Notes: generated by a model not told the origin, from the sequence alone. A DNA stretch of 64,000 bases from Streptomyces sp. PTY087I2 (GCF_001687325.1 NZ_LZRD01000006.1:62001-126000), one strand, 5' to 3'; shown: positions 1 through 10,330, numbered from the stretch's first letter. Numbers and translations: made by a program.

Positions 1-144
1 GAATCCGAAACCCACTCACGTACGGCAGGAGCGGGGGACCCAGGTAAGTCGCCGATCCGTAACCGGAACGGCTTGGGGTGAAGTCGCACGACCGTGCGGC
101 CAGACATCTCCCGTCTGAACCCGACAGCTCACCTCGCAGGCGCC
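1..144 (+). promoter_or_regulatory. c-di-AMP (ydaO/yuaA-type) riboswitch, 5' edge cut by window
   Basis: The leader of the LysM/transglycosylase gene carries the conserved blocks of the ydaO aptamer in order: GGAGCGGGGGACCCAGG (28-44), TTGGGGTGAA (73-82), a short hairpin around ACCGTGCGGCC (91-101), then CCCGACAGCTCACCTCGCAG (120-139) and GGCGCC (139-144). The GGCGCC that should close helix P1 has no partner inside the window, so its 5' strand probably lies just before base 1. In Streptomyces these riboswitches precede cell-wall hydrolase genes such as rpfA, and c-di-AMP binding is known to switch expression off. The Shine-Dalgarno GGAGAGG (145-151) follows directly, 9 bases before the ATG. 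Confidence 0.9.
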
Positions 145-160
145 GGAGAGGAAATCCCCC

Positions 161-973
161 ATGCCCGCACAGGGTAAGCACCGCCGTCCCAAGTCCACCT
201 CGCTCGGCCGCGGCATCGCCGCCGTGACCACCGGTGGAGCCGTTCTCGCCCTCCCGGTGATCGGTGCCACCAGCGCCTTCGCCGCCCCCGCGCCCGCCGC
301 GGCCCCGCAGGCCGTGGCGCCCGCCGCAGTGGCCCCGCAGGCGAATTCCGCCGCGAAGGCCGCCCCCGCCAAGCATTCCGTGGTGGCCGGCGAAACCCTT
401 TCCAAGATCGCCCGCGAGCATTCCGTCAGCGGCGGCTGGAAGAAGCTGTACGAAGGCAACCGGAAGATCGTCGGAGCGAATCCCGACCTCATTCACCCCG
501 GTATCAAGCTGGTCATCGGCGCCAAGTCCGCAGCCGCGTCGGACGACAAGGCGGCCAAGGCTTCCCCGTCCGCCGCGCGCGGTGCCTCGGCGGACCGCGC
601 CGACCGTTCGGAGCGCATCAACGCCGCCCCCGTGGCAAAGGCCGTCACCTACACGAACGACCTCGACGGCTGGATCAGGGAATCGCTGGCGATCATGGCC
701 GAGCGGGGTATCCCCGGCACCTACGAGGGCATTCACCGCAACATCATGCGCGAGTCCTCCGGCAACCCGAACGCCATCAACAACTGGGACTCCAACGCGG
801 CCAAGGGCATCCCGTCCAAGGGCCTGCTCCAGGTCATCGACCCGACCTTCCAGGCCTACCACGTGCCCGGCACCTCGACCGACAGCTACGACCCGGTCGC
901 CAACATCACGGCCGCGTGCAACTACGCCGCGGACCGCTACGGCTCGATCGACAACGTCTTCGGCGCCTACTGA
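161..973 (+). CDS. Secreted LysM plus lytic-transglycosylase-like cell-wall protein
   Basis: A 270-aa secreted peptidoglycan-active protein. Residues 1-41 form a long signal peptide (basic start, hydrophobic core ending SAFAA). An Ala/Pro-rich linker follows, then a LysM peptidoglycan-binding domain (about 71-120, with the typical 'VVAGETLSKIA'). After a second Ala/Ser/Asp-rich linker comes an SLT/lysozyme-like domain (about 165-270). Its probable catalytic glutamate is E198 in 'IMRESSGNP', followed by the family motif 'GLLQVI'. The family cleaves glycan strands during growth, germination or resuscitation. The gene stands alone between a c-di-AMP riboswitch and a strong terminator, so it is very likely controlled by c-di-AMP. 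The start is set by a good ribosome site 9 bases upstream. It could also be called an Rpf-like or SLT-domain hydrolase; the exact bond cleaved is not provable here. Confidence 0.9.
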   Translation: MPAQGKHRRPKSTSLGRGIAAVTTGGAVLALPVIGATSAFAAPAPAAAPQAVAPAAVAPQANSAAKAAPAKHSVVAGETLSKIAREHSVSGGWKKLYEGNRKIVGANPDLIHPGIKLVIGAKSAAASDDKAAKASPSAARGASADRADRSERINAAPVAKAVTYTNDLDGWIRESLAIMAERGIPGTYEGIHRNIMRESSGNPNAINNWDSNAAKGIPSKGLLQVIDPTFQAYHVPGTSTDSYDPVANITAACNYAADRYGSIDNVFGAY

Positions 974-996
974 TCCCCGCGCGACCGAACAGCACG

Positions 997-1029
997 AGGA
1001 GCCCCGGACCGCAATGGTCCGGGGCTCCT
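997..1029 (+). terminator. Rho-independent-like terminator after the LysM gene
   Basis: A perfect 14-bp stem (AGGAGCCCCGGACC, 997-1010, paired with 1016-1029) closes a 5-base loop GCAAT. It lies 24 bases after the stop codon. There is only a token T run, as is usual in Streptomyces. Confidence 0.85.
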
Positions 1030-1100
1030 TCGTCGTACCCGGGGAACCGTCGGGAAGTTACCCCCAAGTTTCTCGTGACTTACCACGCGAACGGCAGTAG

Positions 1101-2780
<1,680 letters not shown>

Positions 2781-2811
2781 GCGACCCGCACACAGCGGGG
2801 AAGCCCACGGA

Positions 2812-2852
2812 GAGCCCGGGGCCGGGAGTGCCAACCCGGCGGCCCCGGACTC
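2812..2852. terminator. Probable bidirectional terminator between convergent genes
   Basis: An imperfect GC-rich inverted repeat (GAGCCCGGGGCCGGG against CCCGGCGGCCCCGGACTC) lies between the stop of the cholesterol oxidase gene and the stop of the opposing AhpD-like gene, where a shared terminator would be expected. Confidence 0.55.
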
Positions 2853-2854
2853 CG

Positions 2855-3334
2855 TCAGTGACCGGGCAGAACGCACACCGCGTCGATCCCCAGCACATGG
2901 TTGAGCCGCCCGAACGCCAGCCACGACCCGATGCTCATCGTCAGCTCCACGATCTCCGCCTGGCTGTAGTGCGCGGTCATCCGCTGCCAGAACGCGTCGT
3001 CCAGACCGTGGTGGTCGAGTGTGTACCGCTCGGCGTACTCCGCTGCGAGCCGGGTCCGCTCGTCGAAGGCGTCGGTCGTACGCCAATGGGTCACCGCTTC
3101 GGCGAACTCCTCCTCGACCTTCGCCCCGTCCCGCTCGGTCCGCCAGTCCAGGCAGAACAGGCACCCGTTGATCTGCGCCACCCGCAGCCGGGCCGCCTCG
3201 AACTCCCGCAGCCCCAGCGTCGTGTGCTCGTAGACGGACATCGAGAACGTGGCGGCGGCCATGCCGATACCGGGGACCATCTCCCCCCACACGTAACCGA
3301 TGGGCTCCTGACCCTCCGGAACATCGATGATCAT
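2855..3334 (-). CDS. Carboxymuconolactone decarboxylase / AhpD-like protein
   Basis: A 159-aa protein of the CMD/AhpD fold. The diagnostic feature is the thiol pair 'INGCLFCLDWR' (CxxC), followed by 'EIVELTMSIGSWLAFGRLNHVLGID', the conserved helix with the proton-relay histidine. Family members act as alkyl hydroperoxidases that reduce peroxides through the two cysteines. The start codon overlaps the stop of the upstream reductase gene (ATGA, 3331-3334), so the two are translationally coupled and probably work on one pathway. AAGGAG stands upstream of the ATG. The neighbouring cholesterol oxidase makes H2O2 and steroid ketones, but it faces the other way, so a shared role is only an inference. 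Confidence 0.85.
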   Translation of the reverse strand: MIIDVPEGQEPIGYVWGEMVPGIGMAAATFSMSVYEHTTLGLREFEAARLRVAQINGCLFCLDWRTERDGAKVEEEFAEAVTHWRTTDAFDERTRLAAEYAERYTLDHHGLDDAFWQRMTAHYSQAEIVELTMSIGSWLAFGRLNHVLGIDAVCVLPGH

Positions 3335-4410
3335 GCCGGTCTCCTTCCCAGCCTGCCGACCGCAGGCCGCAGCGGAACGTCGAGTGCGTCGTACAGCCCC
3401 GGTTTCGCGTCCACCAGCCAGTCGATCGCCGAGACGAGCCGCCCGACCGCGGTGGCGTTCCCGCCCGCCGACCGGTTCTCGCCCTCGTCCGAGGCCTCGA
3501 CCGTCACCTCGATACGGGGCCGCCCCTCGATCACCACCCGGTGCGCGCCCACCCCGTCGGGCGGGGACGGCCAGTCCGGTGCGCACGAGGCGTGGATCCG
3601 GGTGATGTGCTCGATGACGATCCGGGGTTCGCCGCCCACGACGCCCTGCACCTCGAAACGCACGGCGCCCCGGGTGCCCGCCGCGAATTCGCCCATCGTG
3701 CGCGTGGTCACCGCCGTCTCCAGTGCCCGCCGGTCCAGCGTCTCGCGGATCTCGTCGAGTTCGACGCCCAGCGCCCGCGCCATCAGCCGTATCTGACCGC
3801 CCCACACCATCGTCGGAACGCCCTCCGCCAGCATCAGCGGCTGGTAGTCCAGCGGGTGCCCCATCCCGATCAGATGGCGTACCGAATCCTCCTGCTCGTA
3901 CGTGGAGTAGTCGAAGATCTCCTGGCAGCGGATGACGTCCACCTCGGTGCCGAGGCCGCTGACCAGCAGCGGCAGGACGTCGTTGCCCCAGCCGGGGTCG
4001 ACGCCGGAGACGAAGAGGGAGCCGCCGCCCTCGGCGACGGCGGCCAGGACCGGGTCCCGCAGCTCGGGCGGGGCGTTGCGCTGGTCGTAGAGCGGATACA
4101 GGGAGGGCGTGACGACCACCGCACCGGCCCGGATCGCCCGGCCGACGTCGGCCAGGGCGTCATCGGGACGGATGTCGCCGGACGCCGCGTAGACCACCGC
4201 CCGGGGACGGGCGGCGAGAACGGCGGCGATGTCGTCGGTGGCCGCGACCCCGAGCGTGCGCCCGAGACCGCCGAGTTCGCCCGCGTCACGGCCGGCCTTG
4301 GCGGGATCGTGCACGAGGACGGCGGCGAGTGTCAGTGCCGGATGGGCCTCGACGGCGCGGATCGCCGCGCGGCCGACGTTGCCGGTACCCCAGACAACCG
4401 TGGGAATCAT
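3331..4410 (-). CDS. NAD(P)-binding dihydrodipicolinate-reductase-like dehydrogenase
   Basis: A 359-aa cytoplasmic oxidoreductase with an N-terminal Rossmann fold (PTVVWGTGNVGRAAIRAVEAHP) and a DapB-like second half. It resembles the actinobacterial proteins named 'dihydrodipicolinate reductase' or amine dehydrogenase, related to 2,4-diaminopentanoate dehydrogenase, rather than the true lysine-pathway DapB, which is about 250 aa. The substrate is unknown. The start chosen (ATG at 4408-4410) puts the Rossmann glycines at the N-terminus; an upstream extension of 45 residues is possible in frame but looks like low-complexity leader. The stop overlaps the AhpD-like gene by 4 bases, giving a two-gene operon on the minus strand. 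Confidence 0.75.
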   Translation of the reverse strand: MIPTVVWGTGNVGRAAIRAVEAHPALTLAAVLVHDPAKAGRDAGELGGLGRTLGVAATDDIAAVLAARPRAVVYAASGDIRPDDALADVGRAIRAGAVVVTPSLYPLYDQRNAPPELRDPVLAAVAEGGGSLFVSGVDPGWGNDVLPLLVSGLGTEVDVIRCQEIFDYSTYEQEDSVRHLIGMGHPLDYQPLMLAEGVPTMVWGGQIRLMARALGVELDEIRETLDRRALETAVTTRTMGEFAAGTRGAVRFEVQGVVGGEPRIVIEHITRIHASCAPDWPSPPDGVGAHRVVIEGRPRIEVTVEASDEGENRSAGGNATAVGRLVSAIDWLVDAKPGLYDALDVPLRPAVGRLGRRPA

Positions 4411-4483
4411 GCGCGGAGGGTAGCCCCGGGACCTTGCACTTCCCAGAGCCGTGACACCACCAAATCCCCCGGGGGAAAAGGGT

Positions 4484-4519
4484 GTTCCCGGGCCGGCGGA
4501 GATCCGCAGGCCCGGGAAC
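4484..4519 (-). terminator. Terminator of the beta-helix protein gene
   Basis: A perfect 11-bp stem (GTTCCCGGGCC, 4484-4494, with GGCCCGGGAAC, 4509-4519) encloses a further small stem GCGGA/TCCGC. It lies 12 bases beyond the stop of the minus-strand gene at 4532. Confidence 0.8.
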
Positions 4520-4531
4520 CGTTCAGCGGGT

Positions 4532-7483
4532 TCAGTGCTTGGCACCGGCCCCGTTCGGGGTGCCGGAGATCGTGAACTGCGAACCCGGCTCGATCAGCAC
4601 ATGGCCGTCGCGCGAGTCCGTGATCGTCACGTCGGTGAGCGTCGCGTTGCCGCGCGCGCCGCCCATCGCGAGGATGCCGGAGCCGTTGTTGGACTTGTCG
4701 ATCCGCACGTTCTGGATCGTGACGTCCGGCATCAGGCCGCCGCCCGTCTTGAACTGGATGCCGTCATAGGTGGAGTCGATGATGTCCGTGTCGCGGATCG
4801 TGACTCCGGGGATCGGCAGGTTCTGCGGGAAGAGGGTGATCGCACCGAACTCCTGGTCCTCGTTCCAGAAGGCTCCGCCGGTGCGGTACAGGCCGTTGTT
4901 GGCGATCAGCGTCTGCCCGGAGAAGGGCAGCGGGTCGTGGTCGGTCGCCAGCATGATGGCCGGGTAGTTCATGGTGTCGGAGATCAGGTTGTTCTCGATC
5001 TTGTTGCCGTAACCGCCGTAGATCGCGATGCCGTTGGCGCGCCAGGGGAGCTGGATGGTGTTGTTGCGGAAGCTGTTGTCGTGGCCGATGTCGACGGACT
5101 GGTCCTTGACGTACTTGCTGGACCAGACGGCGAGCGCGTCGTCGCCGGTGTTGCGGAACGACGAGTTGTAGACCGTGGAATTCCGGGTGCCGTTGGCGAA
5201 GTTGATGCCGTCCGCGTACGTGTTGCGGATCCGCATCCCGGTGAACTCGACGCCGTCGCCCGGGTTCCACAGCTCCGGGATGTTGTCGAAGTCGCGGCCG
5301 GCCCAGACGCCCACGTTGGCGTGCTCGATCCAGACGTTGCTGATCTTCGTGTTCTTGCCGAACCGGCCGTTGAGCGCGACGCCGCCCTCGTGGTTGCCGT
5401 CACCGCCGCGGATGGTGCCCGAGCCGAAGATGGCGATGTCGGAGATTTGCGTGTTCTCGTCGATGTCGAAACCGAAGTTGCCCTCGTGCGGGTGGTTGAT
5501 GCCGCCCGCCTCGTGCGGCGGGGTCAGCGTGTAGAGCTGGGAGTGCCACATGCCCGCGCCCCGGATCGTCACGTCCCGGATGCCGACCTGGTTCCACTGG
5601 CCCCGGTCGAGCGGGTCGTCGGTGAGGATCTTCTGCTCCTGGCGCCATTGGCCCGCCGGGATCCAGACGCAGTCGATCTCGCCGTTCTGGTTCGCCGTCA
5701 CCGCGCGCTGGATGGCGTCCGTGTCGTCGAGCCCGTCGTTCGCCACCGCGCCGTACGTCGTGATGGAGACACAGCCGGACGGCTGGGAGGCGGGCGCCGC
5801 CACCTGCTCCAGGTCGATCAGGTCGATGATGTAGAAGGCGGCGTCGTCGCTCGCGTCCCGCTGGAGACGGAACTTGGTCCCCGCCGGGTAGGTCTCGGTG
5901 AGCAGGGCGTGGGACTCGTCGAACAGCCGCCGCGCGTCGCCGCCCGGCGTGTTGGTGAGCCCTTCGGGGCTGTCGGTGTTCCCGTACAGCCAGCTGTGCT
6001 TCGAGGAGAGGTCGAGCTTGCGGACGAACTCGCCGTCGGCGTACAGGCTGATGGTCGCCTCGCGGCCGCCACCGCCCGGGGCGTCGGGGATGGAGTTGCG
6101 GACGACGATCGAGTTCGCCGGGGCGGTCGAGGTGAACTCCACGTACTCACCGGTGGAGTCGAGCCGGACCGACTCGCGTCCGGAGGACTCGGTGGCGAAG
6201 TTGGTGTGCCCGAAGGTGCGTTCCGCGTCGGACCGGAGCAACGTGCCCTCGTAGTCGGCCTTCTCCGCCTCCAGTTCGGTGTACGGGACGGCCGCGCCGC
6301 GTCCGACCACGATGGACCGGGCGAAGGTGTTGTTGGTCTCGTTGGTCTCCGCGACCAGGTCGGTGGCGTCGGCGGTGGCGGTCAGGGTCGCGCCGCCGCT
6401 CGCCGCCGTCCAGCTGCCGCCGAGGGTGACGTTCGCGGTGGCGCCCGCGGCGATGGCCGGGGTGGTGCCGTTGAGCGTGGTGGAGCCGACGGTCAGCCGG
6501 GTGACCGTGCCCGCGCTCACCGCGCTGGTGCCGCGGTTGTGCACCGCCACGGTGAAGGTGACCGTCGCGCCGACGGCCGGGCTGGCCGGGTCGGAGGAGA
6601 TGGAGCGGACCTCCAGGTCGGGGCCGGGGCTCTGGCCGACCACCAGTGGGGAGGCGGTGGTGCGGCTGTTGTTGGTGTCGTCCGACTCGACGACCGCGTC
6701 GGTCGGGTCGACCAGCGCCGAGACGGGGTACGACCCCTGCGGCCGCTTGCCGGCCTCGACCGAGAACGGGGCCGATGCCCCCGCCGCGAGCGGGCCGACC
6801 GGGGCGCTGCCCACGACCACGCCGCCCAGGCTCACATTGACGACGGTCGCGGGGGAGGCTGCCGATCCGATGTTGCGGACGGTGCCCTCGACGGTGATGT
6901 CGTCCGTCTCGGACGGCGCCGACGGGCTCCAGGACAGCGCGCTGACGGTCAGGTCCGGGTTGGGCGCGGCCGTCCCGAACACCTGGATCTCGGCGACCTG
7001 GGCGCCGGGCGCCTCGGTGTTGGAGAAGAACTTCAGCTGGACGTCGGCGAACCGGCCGTCCACCGGGATGGTCACGGTGTTCTGGTTGGAGCCGGGGTTG
7101 AACACATGGCCGGCGCGGGCCCGCAGCGAGGTGAACGCGGTGCCGTCCTGCGTCCGGCCGAGCACCTGGATGTCCTGCGTCCGCGTCGCCCAGGCCGGGT
7201 CCGGGTTCAGCTTGACGACCACGGACTCGAGGTCCGCGTCCGCCCCGAGCTTCACCGTCAGATCGGCGGGGTGGCCGTCGGACTCCCAGTAGCTGTCGAT
7301 CTTGCCGTCGTTGGCGTTCGCGGCCGGGTATCCGCCGTGCGATCCGCTGGCGGTGACGGTTTTGCCCCGTGCGAGGTCGGTCGCCTCAGCCGCGCTCGCG
7401 GTGACGGGCAGGAGCCCGGCGGAGATCAGTCCGGCTGTCAGCAGCCCGGCGACCGTCCGTCCGGTGAGTCGCTTCCATCTCAT
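4532..7483 (-). CDS. Large secreted CBM/CARDB/beta-helix protein, GH87 mycodextranase-like
   Basis: A 983-aa exported multidomain protein. In order: Sec signal peptide (1-32, ending TASAAEA); a discoidin/F5-8-type carbohydrate-binding domain (about 35-165, 'ARGKTVTASGSHGGYPAANANDG'); two CARDB-type Ig-like repeats (about 175-395, each with 'ESDDTNNS' or 'ETNETNNT'); a CBM6/35-like domain (about 405-565, 'YTELEAEKADYEG'); and a right-handed parallel beta-helix (about 575-975). In the helix, 'YADGINFANG' and 'NTGDDALAVW' place one Asp and an Asp-Asp pair 23-24 residues apart. That recalls the catalytic aspartates of GH87 alpha-1,3-glucanases (mycodextranases), so attack on fungal-type alpha-glucan is my best guess. 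A pectin-lyase-fold enzyme of another family is the alternative. The ATG is supported by AGAGGAC upstream. Confidence 0.78.
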   Translation of the reverse strand: MRWKRLTGRTVAGLLTAGLISAGLLPVTASAAEATDLARGKTVTASGSHGGYPAANANDGKIDSYWESDGHPADLTVKLGADADLESVVVKLNPDPAWATRTQDIQVLGRTQDGTAFTSLRARAGHVFNPGSNQNTVTIPVDGRFADVQLKFFSNTEAPGAQVAEIQVFGTAAPNPDLTVSALSWSPSAPSETDDITVEGTVRNIGSAASPATVVNVSLGGVVVGSAPVGPLAAGASAPFSVEAGKRPQGSYPVSALVDPTDAVVESDDTNNSRTTASPLVVGQSPGPDLEVRSISSDPASPAVGATVTFTVAVHNRGTSAVSAGTVTRLTVGSTTLNGTTPAIAAGATANVTLGGSWTAASGGATLTATADATDLVAETNETNNTFARSIVVGRGAAVPYTELEAEKADYEGTLLRSDAERTFGHTNFATESSGRESVRLDSTGEYVEFTSTAPANSIVVRNSIPDAPGGGGREATISLYADGEFVRKLDLSSKHSWLYGNTDSPEGLTNTPGGDARRLFDESHALLTETYPAGTKFRLQRDASDDAAFYIIDLIDLEQVAAPASQPSGCVSITTYGAVANDGLDDTDAIQRAVTANQNGEIDCVWIPAGQWRQEQKILTDDPLDRGQWNQVGIRDVTIRGAGMWHSQLYTLTPPHEAGGINHPHEGNFGFDIDENTQISDIAIFGSGTIRGGDGNHEGGVALNGRFGKNTKISNVWIEHANVGVWAGRDFDNIPELWNPGDGVEFTGMRIRNTYADGINFANGTRNSTVYNSSFRNTGDDALAVWSSKYVKDQSVDIGHDNSFRNNTIQLPWRANGIAIYGGYGNKIENNLISDTMNYPAIMLATDHDPLPFSGQTLIANNGLYRTGGAFWNEDQEFGAITLFPQNLPIPGVTIRDTDIIDSTYDGIQFKTGGGLMPDVTIQNVRIDKSNNGSGILAMGGARGNATLTDVTITDSRDGHVLIEPGSQFTISGTPNGAGAKH

Positions 7484-7647
7484 GATGTCCTCTGCTTCCA
7501 CAATATTTGAGCCCACAAGTCAATCTTTTGCGGCCAGAGGTTCACAGATTTCTGCGCTGTTTCTGATTTGTCAACGGTCTTCACATGGTCATGTCATCCG
7601 AGCGCGTAACATGACGACCCGTCAGGCGAGCTCTGTTGCGGGCCTGT

Positions 7648-8619
7648 TCAGCCCGCCGCGACACCCCGGACCAGCAGCAGGACCAGATCCACCGCCGCCA
7701 CGGCCACCGCTCCGGCCAGTGCCGCCTTGCGCCACCGCCTGCCGAGCGCCGGGCCCGCGAGCGACACCGCTCCGGCCAGGACGAGCGCCGCCGCACCCCC
7801 GGCGTCCACCGGTCCGGGCGGCCCGAGCGCCAGCACCGCCGTCGCGCCGAGGAGCGGCAGCGGCAGCAGCAGCCGGGTCCCCTTGTCGCCCAGCCGGTGG
7901 GGAAGACCCCGGATCCCGGCCGCCCGGTCCGCCGCGATGTCCGGGAGCGTGTCGGCCAGATGCGCCGCGAACCCGAGCAGGGCCCCGGCCGCCACCGTCC
8001 ACCACCGGGGCGCCGGCCCGCCGGGCAGGGAGAGGGCGACGGCGGCGGGCAGGGCGCCGAATCCGGCCACGTACGGCAGCCAGGAGAGGGCGGTCGCCTT
8101 GAGCCGCAGGTTGTAGAGCCAGGCGGCCGCGACCGCGGCGAGGTGCACCGTACCGGCGAGAGGCCCGCAGGCCAGCGAGAGCGGTACGCACAGGGCGAGC
8201 GCGCTGCCCGCCGCCGCCCACACCGTGCCCGGCGTCACCGTGCCGTCGGCTGCGGGCTTGCCCCGGCGGCTGGCCCGGGCGTCACGCCGCGCGTCGTACG
8301 CGTCGTTGCACCAGCCCACCGAGAGCTGGCCGGCCAGTACCGCCGCCGTGACCAGCGCGGAGCGGGGGCCGCCGAGGCCGGAGCCCAGGGCGAGGGCGCA
8401 GGCGAGCGCCGTCACCGCGAGCGCGGGGCCGGGGTGACACGCGAGCGCGAGCCCCACGACCCGCCCACCCCGCCGCGCGGCACGGACCGGACCCGCGTCG
8501 ACCGGACCCGCGTCGACCGGGCCCGGGAGAGCCGGCCCCGCACCGTCCCGGCCCGTACCGCCCGGCTTCGCGCCCGCCGGACCGGAATCCGTCGGGCTCA
8601 CCCTCTCCGTGGCGTCCAT
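7648..8619 (-). CDS. UbiA-family prenyltransferase
   Basis: A 323-aa integral membrane protein with about eight hydrophobic helices. Both Mg-diphosphate motifs of the UbiA superfamily are present: 'NDAYDARRD' in the first half and 'DTLPDIAAD' in the second. The family transfers isoprenyl chains to aromatic acceptors (quinones, phenols) in the membrane. The first roughly 55 residues are Gly/Pro/Ala-rich with a repeated 'GPVDAGPV' and precede the fold, so a shorter start is conceivable. The gene is divergent from the type III PKS gene, with a 117-bp shared promoter region, suggesting the acceptor may be the polyketide made next door. Acceptor and prenyl donor cannot be read from the sequence. 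Confidence 0.82.
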   Translation of the reverse strand: MDATERVSPTDSGPAGAKPGGTGRDGAGPALPGPVDAGPVDAGPVRAARRGGRVVGLALACHPGPALAVTALACALALGSGLGGPRSALVTAAVLAGQLSVGWCNDAYDARRDARASRRGKPAADGTVTPGTVWAAAGSALALCVPLSLACGPLAGTVHLAAVAAAWLYNLRLKATALSWLPYVAGFGALPAAVALSLPGGPAPRWWTVAAGALLGFAAHLADTLPDIAADRAAGIRGLPHRLGDKGTRLLLPLPLLGATAVLALGPPGPVDAGGAAALVLAGAVSLAGPALGRRWRKAALAGAVAVAAVDLVLLLVRGVAAG

Positions 8620-8736
8620 CGGGCGATCGTAGGGTCTGTCGCCCCGTCAATGCGGCGACCAGGCGGGTCTTTTACGGCGTTTCAGTCGACCATGTGGGCA
8701 GGATGGGGGCATGACGCCACCGAAGCAGGAGACAGG

Positions 8737-9789
8737 ATGACCCGCATCGCCGCGGTGCACGGGGCTCTGCCGTCGCACCGTCACACTCAGCGCGAGGTCA
8801 CCGACATGGTGGCCCGGACCTGCCTGCCGCCCGGCGCCGACCGCCGGGTCCTCGACCGGCTCCACGAGAACGCCCGGGTCTACAGCCGGCACACCGTGCT
8901 GCCGCTGGACGGCTACCGCGACCTCGACGGCTTCGGCCCCTCCAACGACGTGTTCATCCGGTCCGCCGTCGACCTCGGCGCCCAGGCCGTACGCGGCGCG
9001 CTGCGGACGGCGGGACTCCGGCCCACCGACGTCGATCTGCTGATGTTCACCTCCGTCACCGGCATCGCCGCCCCTTCGGTCGACGCCCGGCTCGTGACCC
9101 GCCTCGGGATGCGGTCCGACGTCAAACGGCTGCCAATCTTCGGCCTCGGCTGCGTCGCCGGAGCCGCCGGAACGGCCCGGCTTCACGATTACCTCCTCGG
9201 CCACCCCGACGACGTGGCCGTGCTGCTGTCCGTCGAACTCTGCTCCCTCACCTTCCAGCGCCACGACATGTCGCCCGCCAATCTCGTGGCGACCGCGCTG
9301 TTCGGCGACGGAGCGGCCGCCGTCGTCGCCCTCGGCGGCCGCCGGGCCGTCGCCGGGCCCGAGATCGTGGCGACCCGCAGCCGGATGTACCCGGACACCG
9401 AGCACGTGATGGGCTGGGACATCGGCTCCACCGGATTCCGCGTCGTCCTCGATCCCGGCGTGCCCGATGTCGTACGCCAGTATCTCGCCGACGACGTACG
9501 GGAGTTCCTCGGCGAACACGGTCTCAAACCGAAGGACATCGCCCACTGGGTCTGCCACCCGGGCGGCCCCAAGGTCCTCGAGGCGGTGACCGAGGTCCTC
9601 GATCTGCGCGACGGGGCGCTCGACGTCACCTGGCGCTCGCTGGCCGACATCGGCAACCTGTCCTCGTCCTCGGTCCTGCACGTCCTGCGGGACACCATCG
9701 AACAGCGCCGGCCGGAGCCGGGCACCCCCGGGCTGCTGGTCGCCATGGGCCCGGGGTTCTGCTGCGAACTGGTGCTGCTGCGCTGGTAG
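8737..9789 (+). CDS. Type III polyketide synthase (chalcone-synthase superfamily)
   Basis: A 350-aa homodimer-type ketosynthase that extends a CoA-bound starter with malonyl-CoA and cyclises the chain. The catalytic triad is intact: C139 in 'FGLGCVAGAAG', H274 in 'WVCHPGGPKV', N307 in 'IGNLSSSS'. The start ATG at 8737 follows GCAGGAGACAGG; the same frame is open much further upstream, but that part is antisense to the UbiA gene. The next two genes encode an ICMT-like methyltransferase and an FAD oxidoreductase. That order resembles the srsABC phenolic-lipid operon of Streptomyces griseus (alkylresorcinol synthase, methyltransferase, flavoprotein). A resorcinol or pyrone lipid is therefore more likely than tetrahydroxynaphthalene, but starter and chain length are not readable. 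Confidence 0.9.
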   Translation: MTRIAAVHGALPSHRHTQREVTDMVARTCLPPGADRRVLDRLHENARVYSRHTVLPLDGYRDLDGFGPSNDVFIRSAVDLGAQAVRGALRTAGLRPTDVDLLMFTSVTGIAAPSVDARLVTRLGMRSDVKRLPIFGLGCVAGAAGTARLHDYLLGHPDDVAVLLSVELCSLTFQRHDMSPANLVATALFGDGAAAVVALGGRRAVAGPEIVATRSRMYPDTEHVMGWDIGSTGFRVVLDPGVPDVVRQYLADDVREFLGEHGLKPKDIAHWVCHPGGPKVLEAVTEVLDLRDGALDVTWRSLADIGNLSSSSVLHVLRDTIEQRRPEPGTPGLLVAMGPGFCCELVLLRW

Positions 9790-9802
9790 GAAGGAACAGC
9801 CC

Positions 9803-10330
9803 ATGATCTGGTACACCGCCCTCGTGCTCGCCGTCGCCGCCGAGCGACTCGCCGAACTCGTGGTGGCCCGCCGCAACACCCGCTGGAGCCTCGCCCGGGG
9901 CGGCGTCGAATCGGGCCGGGGACACTATCCGGCGATGGTCGCGCTGCACACCGCGCTCCTGATCGGCTGCCTGGCCGAGGCCGGGTTCGCCGAACGCCCC
10001 TTCCCGCCGGTCCTCGGCTGGGTGATGGTCGCCGTCGTCGTGGCCGCGCAGGCGCTGCGCTGGTGGTGCATCCGGGCGCTCGGACCCCGCTGGAACACCC
10101 GCGTCATCGTCGTCCCCGGCCTGCCCCGGGTCACCGGCGGCCCCTACCGGTGGCTGAGCCACCCCAACTACGTCGCCGTCGCCGCCGAAGGCCTCGCCCT
10201 GCCCCTGGTCCACGGGGCGTGGGTGACCGCCCTCGTGTTCACCGTCCTCAACGCCGCGCTCATGGTCGTACGGATCCGCTGCGAGGACGGGGCGCTGGCC
10301 CGCCTCCCGGCGGCGGACGCACGCGCGTGA
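9803..10330 (+). CDS. Isoprenylcysteine carboxyl methyltransferase-like (ICMT) enzyme
   Basis: A 175-aa membrane methyltransferase with four or five hydrophobic segments and the C-terminal SAM-binding signature 'TGGPYRWLSHPNYVAVAAEG' that marks the ICMT/PEMT family. Bacteria lack prenylcysteine proteins of the eukaryotic kind. In type III PKS operons such enzymes (SrsB type) O-methylate lipid phenols, which is the likely job here. It starts 13 bases after the PKS stop with AGGAAGGA upstream, and ends overlapping the next gene (GTGA at 10327-10330), so the three genes form one operon. Confidence 0.88.
   Translation: MIWYTALVLAVAAERLAELVVARRNTRWSLARGGVESGRGHYPAMVALHTALLIGCLAEAGFAERPFPPVLGWVMVAVVVAAQALRWWCIRALGPRWNTRVIVVPGLPRVTGGPYRWLSHPNYVAVAAEGLALPLVHGAWVTALVFTVLNAALMVVRIRCEDGALARLPAADARA

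Noticed and set aside
7636..8736. Upstream in-frame extension of the type III PKS gene
   Set aside because: The extension is antisense to the UbiA gene and Arg/Pro-rich. The PKS family starts at the ATG near 8737, where there is a ribosome site.
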